From NCBI GenBank assembly GCA_001599935.1, contig BCIJ01000002.1, positions 1-34,040 of the forward strand: a DNA stretch of 34,040 nucleotides, written 5' to 3'. This document shows positions 8,001 through 16,097 of the stretch, one piece after another. The notes under the pieces are model-generated. The model worked only from the letters and a program-made list of their open reading frames with translations. It was not told where the DNA came from and did not search any database. The first letter of the stretch is position 1. Each line of letters opens with the position of its first letter. The translations under genes were made by a program, and so were the position numbers. This DNA comes from Holtermannia corniformis (lineage: Eukaryota; Basidiomycota; Tremellomycetes; Holtermanniales).

Positions 8001-10030
8001 GAGCCAATGTTGACGAGCTTGGCCGAGCACAGTTCCGAGCCTCGAGAGGGAGAGCCGCAGGTGACGTGGATGAGCGGGGCAAGGATGCCGAGCAGAGCGC
8101 GGCAGTCGTTGAGGTAGCGTACGACGCGTGTCCGCTGCCAGACAATCTCGCCATTGTCGAGGCCGCGGTGGAAGCCGTCCGAGTCCATGATACGCTGCAG
8201 GACGGCTCGCCAATGGTCTTGCAGCCCGTTCTGAGTGACGAAGCTGTAGCCCGCCTCCTCGTTTGGCACCTGGTCCTTGAGCTCGAGGGACACGTTGAGA
8301 TCCTCGCCAAGTGCCAGAGACGCCAGCATCTCGCCAGCCTTGGTGCACAGCGTCGGGATCATCGTACGGACGCGGTCGAGGTCGAGGGTAGTGCCGTTGA
8401 CTGCGAGGATGACGCCAGCCGTGTCTTTCCAGCTGCAGCGGGGGAGGGTGGGAGTGGCCATGGCGCAGGCGTTGGCAAGCCGTTTCATGTCGAGCAGGGC
8501 TGAAAAGCAGTTGAGACGGGATGGACTGATGAGCGCGATGGTGTCCGCAACGCTGAGACGTCAGCTACGCTCATACCACCCTGGCGTACTCACGCAGTCT
8601 GCTCTGGCATCCCCGAGTCTAGATCCGCCATGATCTTGCTGTAGAGAACCGCACGAATAATCCACTGGAGCTGAGCGAGGGTCCGCGTGATGTCGTGCGG
8701 GCCATCAAAGCCACCCTTCTCCTTCAGGTGACGCAAGCAGATGAAGCGGATGAGAGGAAACTCGTAGACGCTGCGGTGCGAGGAGGATGGGACGTCTTCA
8801 AGGAGGGCAACGACGAACTCTTGCAAGTTGGTGATGATCGTGTCTGGCTCTGACGCCATCTCAACCAAGTCCTCGAGGGCAGACGCGAGCTGCAGAGAGA
8901 TAGACGCGGTGTACGAGGAGTCCATGGGCAGTTTGACAAGGCGCGCGAGCATGTTGATAAAGCGTAGGAAGGTCCGCGTGCACTCCATGATGTACTTGTT
9001 GCTGTTGGCTCGCAGCATCCCCGTTGCCCTGCGTTGTCAGCCTCGCACCAGCCGCACCAAGCCGTACTCACTCTTCAGCATCACTGTTGACCAGCAGCGT
9101 GCGTACGCGCGGGTTCCCACTGATGAGCATGGCGTGCACCTTGGTGATGGCCGTCCTGACGCCCTTGGACAGCTCGCCAAGCTGAACCTCATGCTCCCTG
9201 ACCGTAGCGAATGTCAAGGCTTGCAGCGGGCGCAGCTCGTGTCCCTTGACATGGTCCACCCAGTTGTAGACGCGGAGGAACGGCGTCAAGTCCCGCTCAT
9301 TCTCCACGACCGTTGTGTACGCAGGGATGGCGTTGAGCGCAGCTTCCCAGATGGCGGCTTTTGGGTCCACGGGGAGGTCGGGGATGCGGTAGTCGTCCAC
9401 CTCGAAGGCAACGGTCGTGCCGCGGCTGAAGATTTGTTGGTAGACAGCGTTGTAGCGGAACGAGGTGGACGGCGCCCAGGGATGGTGGTCGCGGAGATGG
9501 TTGGACATGGTCTTCTCTGTGGGACAGATGTATCTGCGTCTGTCAGCCTCGCCAGTCACGCTCGAGCAACTCACCTGCAGAGACGGCACGCAAGCCCGCA
9601 GTTGACTTTAAGACCATCAATACGCTGGATGAGCTTGCCCGCGACCATGGGCAAGACGGGATGACCATTCTTGAAGGCTTCCGGGACCTCCTCGAGTGCT
9701 GCGTTGACTGCCGCGGCCGTCGCATCCTTGGCCCTCGCGTCGTGCACCTTGGAAATGTGCTCCTTGATGCTGCGCGGGATGGCTCGCACGCCTTCCTTGC
9801 ACTCGACACAGACCAGAAAGTGTAGGCCAGGCTGGTAGACGAGGCCGAGGGTTGCCAAGGCGGGCAGGTGCTCGAGAGGGACCGTGTAGACGTCGAGGGA
9901 ACCTGCGAGGTCAGCGAGGTCCCGTCAGGTCATCGTACGCACCAATCTCCATGTAAACTTTGGAGCCCGCGCAGTAGAACTCATCCTCGTCAATGACAAT
10001 AGCAGTAGCTTGGGTGTTGCTGACAGACAT
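5087..10030 (-). CDS. Telomere-linked RecQ-like helicase with OrsD-type zinc fingers
   Basis: Five exons join in frame to 1594 residues: 10030-9943, 9902-9575, 9539-9072, 9028-8594, 8552-5087. Two C2H2-like fingers open the protein (C61/C64/H78/H83 and C135/C138/H153/H157), the pattern of the OrsD/DUF3505 domain found in fungal subtelomeric helicases. The RecQ-type core holds motif I TIPTGAGKS (915-923), motif Ia VVPLRALL, motif II EEAH (1014-1017, where DEAH is usual), motif III TATCP, motif V CTTAGLGCGVNLP and motif VI QEVGRSGRTG (1198-1207). A RecQ zinc-domain pattern follows (C1238, C1244-RR, C1269-D-N-C1272), then a proline/serine-rich linker and a second cysteine/histidine cluster near 1450-1505. 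The gene is read toward the telomere and begins 10 kb from it. In the family such genes are induced at damaged or short telomeres. All motifs except the D-to-E change look intact. Confidence 0.9.
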
Positions 10031-10401
10031 AGTAGTTAGTTACGAGCAAGTTGATGGGCAACCCGTACGCACCACGACTATACATACTGACCAGCTCGCG
10101 ACCCGAGCGTCACAACACCCCTCAGAGATCAGCCGTGATTGCCCGTGCTTGCGTCTGCGTCACCGTCGCGGTTGGCCGTGCTGAGCGGGTCCTGGCTGGC
10201 TTCCTGGCGGGCGTCCTGGCTGGCGTTGGCCCTGGCTGAGCTCGACTCGCGCAGCGTCGTCGCTGGTCACGGGACCTAATTAGCACACATGAAACCCGTT
10301 TTACAACTTCCGAGGTGAATGACGGGCTAACCAAGTGACCCGCCCCTCGGAGACTGGTACCGTCGTGCTCAGAATAATCAGGAGAACACGCTCGTACAGG
10401 T
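10031..10401. promoter_or_regulatory. Upstream region of the helicase gene
   Basis: No gene is seen. A CCTGGCTGGC-type short repeat lies at 10190-10236. A CCGCCCCTCGG box at 10340-10350 is the inverted form of the CCGAGGGGCGG box that recurs in the duplicated segments next to it. The helicase promoter is expected here. Control by these boxes is inference. Confidence 0.45.
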
Positions 10402-11166
10402 CTCCGAGGGGCGGACGAGTCGTGGTCAGAGACGCCAACTCTCGGCCAGAGACGCTGAGCTGGAAGTCATGTGACTTGGCCTGGATTTGGCGCGTATCTG
10501 CTTTACAGCCCGTAAAATGCAACTTTAGACAGAACTCTGATAGTACAGATTGTAGAGCGGAATCATAGCTTTCCGTGAATACTAACCAGAGCTTTGTACG
10601 TATCTTAGTTGTCGAGTTCCGAGGGGCGGGGAGTGCTACGAGGGGAATGGAATCTGTGACGGGTCCACGTGGCCCAGAATTACTCAACTAGGAAGGTTAC
10701 GAGGGTCGGGGACGCGGCCACGTGTTTTCACCTGCCTCTTTGGGGTGCTTTTACGTGGTGAATGAGAATCCACAATGGTTAGGACTCCGAGGGGCGGACA
10801 AGTCGTGGTCAGAGACGCCAACTCTCGGCCAGAGACGCTGAGCTGGAAGTCATGTGACTTGGCCTGGATTCGGCGCGTATCCGCTTTACAGCCCGTAAAA
10901 TGCGACTTTAGACAGAACTCTGATAGCATAGATTGTAGAGCTAAGTTGTAGCTATCCGTGAATATAACCTACAGCTTTGTACGTGTCTTAGTTGTTGAGT
11001 TCCGAGGGGCGGGGAGACGTACGAGGGGAATGGAATCTGGGACAGACCCACGTGGCCGTGAATTACTCAACTAGGCAGGTTACGAGGGTCGGGGACGGAG
11101 CCACGTGTTTTCACCTGCCTCTTTGGGGTGCTTTTACGTGGTGAATGAGAATCCACAATGGTTAGG
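10402..11166. repeat. 383-base tandem duplication upstream of the helicase
   Basis: Copy 1 (10402-10784) and copy 2 (10785-11166) lie head to tail. They match over their full length with a modest number of substitutions, from CTCCGAGGGGCGGAC to CACAATGGTTAGG. Each copy has two CCGAGGGGCGG boxes (10404, 10619; 10787, 11002). The AGGGG core resembles the stress-response element of fungal Msn2/Msn4-type factors. No protein-like frame spans a unit. The near-identity suggests recent duplication. Confidence 0.88.
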
Positions 11167-11500
11167 TTTCCGGAGCGACTTGTCCCTTGCTGAAGAAATA
11201 ATTGCGACGTCACTGCGCACCTGCCACATTCAAATTTCGGGAGCTTCATTTCCTTTTGACCGCAGAGATCTCCACAACCAAGACACTTACAAACGAGATC
11301 TCTTCGCCAGCTTGTTCAGAATGGCTGATTTACTTAGCAGGATTTCAAGCGCAGCGCACCAGATGCAGCTCCGCCACGGCTAGTTTGTGACGGCGCGACT
11401 ATGCCACCAATCGTCCAGCACATGGCATGACGCCGTGACTATTTTCCACTTGCGGTAACTTTTGCATGACCAGAATCCCGTCGCATGGCTGACGCCGCGA
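11167..11500. other. Gene-free stretch with TGACGCCGNGACT motifs
   Basis: No gene is supported. Four variants of GACGCCGYGACTA or GGCGCGACTA occur between 11390 and 11540, at intervals of about 40 bases. They may belong to the LTR-like sequence that follows. Confidence 0.4.
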
Positions 11501-12127
11501 CTATTACTACTTTCGGGTGCTAGTGACGCCGTCACTACGGACTTGAACAGGTAAGGTAAGGCCTGGGCACAGAGAGCGTGACCAGAGCCAGGTGACGTGG
11601 CACAGATAAGGGTCTTTATGCTGTGGGACGATGAGTGGCAAGGAAGGATCCCGGATGGGCTTGCCAGAAGAGGTTGACAGGTGTTGCACAGGTGTATATC
11701 AAGTAAGATAGTAAAGAGAGAGATGTGCCAAGTCGAGAGGAAGATGGGGAGTAACTTATGATATTGGATCCTTAAGGGAAGAAGAACCCAACTGCCCTCT
11801 GGACCCNCTCCTTATATACCTTTTGGCCNGGCGGGTGCTGGCGGTTGTCCTGGGNGGCAAAGGTCTATTGTTCTTTGGAGAACAATAGGATGGAGAACAA
11901 TAAGGAGGCGGCNGCAGGCGGATGAAGTGTGGGGAGGAACAATAGAGTGACGACCGAAGTGTGGAGAAGAACAATAAGAGTGGTAGCCGTAGGCGGTCGA
12001 GGTGTGGAGAGGAACAATAAGGCTGTACNCCGTTTGTGGGGAAGAACAATAGGGAAGTCTTGTGTGTAGAGCCGATTATAGCCGATATTGATAGGCTTGT
12101 GTTACGGGACGTTGACGGGTCGTAACA
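11500..12127 (-). mobile_element. Candidate solo LTR or LTR-like sequence
   Basis: Read on the minus strand, the sequence starts TGTTACGACCCG at 12127, the TG-type start seen in many Gypsy LTRs. It has a TATATAAGG box (plus 11810-11818) and then a pyrimidine-rich transcribed-like region. A 7-bp inverted repeat, TGTTACG/CGTAACA, spans 12100-12127. GAACAATA occurs six times between 11879 and 12050, and a 10-bp inverted repeat (CTATTGTTCT/AGAACAATAG) lies at 11865-11888. Five undetermined bases (11807, 11829, 11855, 11913, 12029) show it was hard to assemble, as expected for a multi-copy repeat. I could not find the far end, a target-site duplication or any reverse transcriptase, so the boundaries are approximate. 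Confidence 0.4.
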
Positions 12128-12368
12128 GATCCGTACACCTACGGACTTTTCCATGTGCGGATCCGTACTGACTTTACGTAACCAAAGATCCGTACTACGG
12201 AAGCCCAGGATTGGCCGATGCCCAGGGGTCTCGGTACGACCCCGGTGGTTCACTGGGCTTGCAAGACCAAACGGGTCCGGTTGGGGAGATAGCAGGGCGC
12301 AGGTGTGAGATCAAGATGTGCGAGGTCGTGTTCGAGGTCTAGCTCAATGTCAAGGCCAGGTGTGATGT

Positions 12369-12990
12369 ATGTCTACTGTGCTATACGACCGAGCAAATCG
12401 GCAAACGCAGGGTTCGAGGGAAGCGTCGGCTTCGAGAGTCCACGGCCTCCCGACTTGTGCGTTCTTCGGCGGTTGCATAAACCACTTTTGCCGTGTTTCG
12501 CCTGATCGCATTCGACACGCTCTAGGCGCAACCGGATTGACCGCGCTGACAATAGAAATCAATGCGTGGACGGCGGCGCTGCTGATGATCGTCATCGGGT
12601 CGCTCGCCGTCTGGTCGTTTGCAATCTTGCAAGGACTGATCATCTTGTGACGGCTGACATCCAGCTTTGTGCTGGTCGGCGGGCTGGGCTCGGGCGGGTT
12701 CGTCTCGCTACAGAGCAGTATCGTCGCACAGATTGTGGAGAGCCATCGCCTCGACTCGACCATCGGCTGGCGAGATGGCAATGAGCTTTGGCAATCGTGC
12801 TGCGATCTCGGCCGGAGAGCTGCTCGAGTATTCGGCGGGCCGAACCAAGGCGCGGCTCCGTACCCGCAATGATTAGTGAAATGGACGGCGCAGCCTCGTC
12901 GGGGTCACGTCTCTGCTCGTGCTGATACGGACCGACGCTGCGAAACGCCAGAGCATCGTGGAAGGACGTGAGACTTGGGGATGTCCACGA
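12369..12990 (+). pseudogene. MFS transporter remnant (C-terminal part)
   Basis: Three reading frames in succession give membrane-transporter-like sequence. Frame one ends with hydrophobic helices (TALTIEINAWTAALLMIV, then VIGSLAVWSFAI) and stops at 12648. Frame two reads VLVGGLGSGGFVSLQSSIVA from about 12670 and continues to STIGW near 12770. The next frame continues with EMAMSFGN-ISAGELLEYSAGRT, as expected for the following transporter segment. A further helix-like stretch (SLVGVTSLLVLIRT) lies near 12900. An 18-base stretch, GTGACGGCTGACATCCAG, at 12647 looks like an intron worn down to its branch site and acceptor. The glycine pattern fits the monocarboxylate-transporter-like branch of the major facilitator superfamily. 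The 5' half is absent and the LTR-like sequence lies where it should be. Confidence 0.5.
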
Positions 12991-13373
12991 CAAGCTTGAG
13001 CCCGAGCATCGCGCAGCCAGACATGAGTCGGAAACGATACAGCGCGACGGTGTCCGCAGTGCGCGGGTTGACCAAGCGAGGCCCCGGGTGCGCCTGCATC
13101 ACACGCTTCATAGGGAACGCTCGTCGCACTGCACATTGGCTGGACACTGGCGGCCTGGGAGACAGCAATGGCAGCTATGCAACACGGCAACCACGCGGAC
13201 GCCAAGACACACGGGAGCGGCCCAGAAAGACACCAGACAACTCACTGTCGAGCAAGCCGGTAGGGATACAGTGATTCATTGCAGTCTACTCTTGCTGCAC
13301 TATAAACACGCCGCTGATCCGAGAGCTCAAAGGGATTATACGGATGGGATTATATCGCGTCGTGTTTAGAGGC
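12991..13373. other. Intergenic stretch without a supported gene
   Basis: Open frames exist on both strands (for example 13168-12905 minus) but have no recognisable domain or consistent splice signals. This is the 3' flank of the PalI-like gene and the border between subtelomere and ordinary chromosome. Confidence 0.4.
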
Positions 13374-14036
13374 TCAGTACTACGCTGTCAGCACGAGTAC
13401 CACGACCTGAACCCACCTTTTCGCCCGCAAACCTGCCCGACGAGTAGCGACCGCATGCGCCGCAGACGCTGGTGCAAAAGCCGAGGAAGAGGGCGACGAC
13501 GGCGCCGACGACGAGCCAGTTGGCGTTGCCGAGCTCGGCAACGAGGCCGGCGTCGCGGATGCGGTTGCGGACAATGGTGAAGAGGACGATTTCAATGACA
13601 AAGACGACGAGCGAGACAAAGGCACCGAGGGCGGCCGAGAGCGCCATGAAGACGGTGAGGGCGCGCGAGGCAAAGACCGAGGCGAGGAAGCCAAAGACGA
13701 GGGAGAGGAGGGCGAGCGCGCCGGCGATCGGGACGAGGATGAGGCAGACGGAGAGGTTGTGAAGGAGGTTGGTGTTGATCCCACTGCGGCGTCAATAGGG
13801 ATCGACCACGCCGATACTCACCTCGCGCCCGGGGGAGTCAGATCGTAGCCGAGGCTAGCCTTGGAGCACACGCCGTTGAGACACGAGCCAAACACACCCC
13901 AGCGGATCTCTTGGCTCTGAGCGGCGGCGCGCAAAAAGTAGATGCGATCCCAGACGGGGCTCGACACGGACGCAAACAAGAGCAGCGTCATGGCCGCAAA
14001 GGCAAAGAACAGACCGGGGAACGCTGGGGACACCAT
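13374..14036 (-). CDS. PalI/Rim9/Sur7-family four-helix membrane protein
   Basis: Three exons, 14036-13822, 13783-13417 and 13379-13374, give 195 residues. The last exon encodes only a tyrosine and the stop; reading on from a nearer CAG instead would add about 30 residues. Four hydrophobic helices are plain: residues ~5-28, ~75-105, ~115-145 and ~158-183. Between the first two lies WGVFGSCLNGVCSKASLGYDL, the cysteine-containing loop typical of PalI/Rim9/Sur7 proteins, so the topology and loop identify the family. In fungi these proteins act at the plasma membrane in ambient-pH sensing (Rim9/PalI) or in eisosomes (Sur7). Which role applies here cannot be told. The neighbouring SKL-ending gene lies 134 bases upstream on the same strand. 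Confidence 0.8.
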
Positions 14037-14169
14037 GTTTGACGAGATGAAGGTAGTTGGAATGGTTCAAGAGCACGGCAGTTTTTGCATGACGATCCTC
14101 GGAATTCTAGCATGTGCGTAGACGTCATGGCTCAACATGGGGTTAGGGGGGTTGGCAGATTCTGCGACG

Positions 14170-14382
14170 TCACAACTTGCTGGTGCGCGCCGCCCAGCCT
14201 GGTGGGAGCTGCCCACCCTGCTCGAGCGAGGAGCGTACGTACTGCGTCAGCCGGGGATCGTTGGTCGATCGGAAATCATGCAGCATCTGCCGCGTCTGCT
14301 CTTCGCTCAACACGGTCGCCCAGGGGCCGTAGGGCGTCGGTGTCACGTTGAGAACCTGCGGTAGCGGCGATCGATCAGACAT
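14170..14382 (-). CDS. Small protein ending in SKL (possible peroxisomal)
   Basis: A 70-residue frame starts at ATG 14382 and ends ARTSKL-stop, a canonical type-1 peroxisomal targeting signal. It has no cysteine, no membrane helix and no intron. The sequence has a proline-rich start (SPLPQVLNVTPTPYGPW), a charged helical middle (EEQTRQMLHDF) and LPPGW near the end. The frame stays open further upstream to 14628, but that extension is arginine/cysteine-rich and lacks an ATG in a good place, so the ATG at 14382 is preferred. I do not recognise the family. It shares a 260-base divergent promoter with the lectin gene. That it is a real gene is likely but not certain. Confidence 0.55.
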   Translation of the reverse strand: MSDRSPLPQVLNVTPTPYGPWATVLSEEQTRQMLHDFRSTNDPRLTQYVRSSLEQGGQLPPGWAARTSKL

Positions 14383-14580
14383 GGTGTCGAGTCTGCGTCG
14401 ACGGCTGCTATATGCAAGCAATCGCAAAGGAGCGTCCAACGGTTTCCACTGTCGTGCTGAGCTTTGCTCCCTTATGCGACGCTGTCGGGATTCTAACAGC
14501 GCAAGCCGCGTGCTCTGGTGCCCCGTCTCGGCGGGGATGCACAGCACCCGGCAACGACGGTCACAGGGCATGTCAGCTGC

Positions 14581-14618
14581 GCAGCGAGTAACGAGGCAGC
14601 GAGTAACGAGGCAACGAG
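14581..14618. repeat. 15-base tandem repeat in a divergent promoter
   Basis: GCAGCGAGTAACGAG occurs twice in perfect tandem (14581-14595, 14596-14610) followed by a partial third copy, 25 bases before the lectin start codon. It may be a transcription-factor site array or simple slippage. Confidence 0.7.
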
Positions 14619-14642
14619 CCGTTCCCATCCGCCCACATCGCC

Positions 14643-15929
14643 ATGCTCAGCATGCTGCTTCTCGCCCTCTTGCCTCTCGCTGCTGCTGCCCCCGCGCGCC
14701 GTGCAACCGGCGTCTACATCGAGCTCGAGCGTGACACTCGTCAGGTGGGTGACGGCGAGCTGACCGGGCTGACGGCAGTGCTTGACCGTGATCCAATCGG
14801 TCCAAGGCCAGCTCACCAACGGCGACCGCGTCGACACTCGCCCGTGCTCGGGTGGACGTACCGGGCCTCAGCTGTGGGACATTTCCCGCGGCGACAACCT
14901 CGTGCGTGTGTCGGGCACCAACTTTTGCCTCGACGCTGGGTCGAGCCCTGGGAACAACATTCTCGCCAAGGTGGGTGGTGTTGGTCGATCGCGCTGACGA
15001 CAGATCTGGACATGCTACCCGTGGGTTGCCCTGCGTCGGTCAGCACTAACCTCGCAGCGGCCTCGGCAATCAGCAGTGGTACTACACCGGTGCGTCGTCG
15101 AGAGGTACCTAGCTGACGGCAGACGACAACCGAATCGCCATCACCGGCGGCAACCAGTGCCTTGACCAAGGGCCGTCTGGCACGCAGACGTACCAGTGTA
15201 TCACGGGCAACACGAACCAGGCGTGGGTCCATGTCGGCGACAATGGCCCCGGCCCTTCGAGCAGTGCGAGCGCGTCGGCAAGCTCAAGCTCGGCACCGCC
15301 CACCCAAACAGGCGTCCGCATCCACCGTGAGTGTGCCGCAGCAGGCCGAGCTGACGCCTAGCAAACGGCGACACCACGCAATGCTTGTACTTGACGTCGC
15401 GATTCCCTGGCGCTGGACCTGGCACCCTGGTCGGCTTGTAAGTCTTGGCATCCACGCTCTCACTCACACCCAGGACGACGTGCGCGACTGTTGGGTATGA
15501 GAACCTAATCCGGTGGGACATTGCCCGCGGCGATGGCAAGGTCCGGCTGAGCGGCACCAACTTTTGTCTCGACGCCGGGGTGCAACAGTGGGTACTGATG
15601 CGCACGACGTCGCTGACGGCAGAAACGGCGAGCTGGCCAAGATCTGGACGTGTATCGAGTGCGTCGGCAGTCTATAGGCCGTGCTGACGTCCCAGCGGGA
15701 ACAAGGCGCAGCAGTGGTACTATACCGACGACAACCGCATCGCAATCACTGGCGGGAGTGAGTGCTGCTCTTCAAGGATTCCACTCACGCCAGACCAATG
15801 CCTTGACCGCCAGTCGGAGAACCGCGCGCTCGCACAGACGTGGCAGTGCACCCCGGGCAACACGAATCAGGTAGGTTGATCGTCAACAGTGGCACAGCTG
15901 ACGGGCAGGCATGGACCACGACCAACTGA
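14643..15929 (+). CDS. Secreted two-domain ricin B-type lectin
   Basis: Eleven exons join in phase to 310 residues: 14643-14744, 14779-14970, 15004-15020, 15058-15089, 15123-15326, 15362-15437, 15474-15587, 15623-15658, 15696-15757, 15794-15870, 15909-15929. A signal peptide is evident (MLSMLLLALLPLAAAA). Two beta-trefoil-like halves (about 22-152 and 178-310) each carry three QxW-type motifs: QLW 65-67, QQW 109-111, QAW 147-149; then IRW 220-222, QQW 263-265, QAW 304-306. Each half also has SGTNFCLDAG and YYTDDNRIAITGGNQCLD. A Ser/Ala/Pro-rich linker (~155-178) joins them. The halves are about equally long and clearly duplicated. R-type lectins bind galactose-like sugars; an extracellular glycan-binding role is inferred. 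No enzymatic or toxin domain is attached. The intron density, ten in 1.3 kb, is the highest in the window. Confidence 0.85.
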
Positions 15930-16097
15930 ACAAAGGCATGGACACTGCGGACAAGGACAATGTGGATATTAATAGTGACTACGGACAATGTGCTCGCGAC
16001 CGATCCGTGGATTCGCCACCGTGAGGATTTCTGACCACCAACGCCATTGCTATACTGGAGATCCTTTTCTTCACAGTGCCGCAGACGGCTCACGCCA

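Noticed and set aside
7565..8503. 312-codon frame on the plus strand
   Set aside because: It is antisense to the helicase, whose frame carries clear domains; the GC-rich codon positions of the real gene keep the antisense frame open.
8828..9664. 278-codon frame on the plus strand
   Set aside because: It crosses helicase exons and introns on the opposite strand and has no domain.
11105..11383. 92-codon frame overlapping the tandem duplication
   Set aside because: It begins inside copy 2 of the repeat and shows no protein-like conservation in copy 1.
12350..12781. 143-codon minus-strand frame
   Set aside because: It is antisense to the better-supported MFS remnant and lacks recognisable features.
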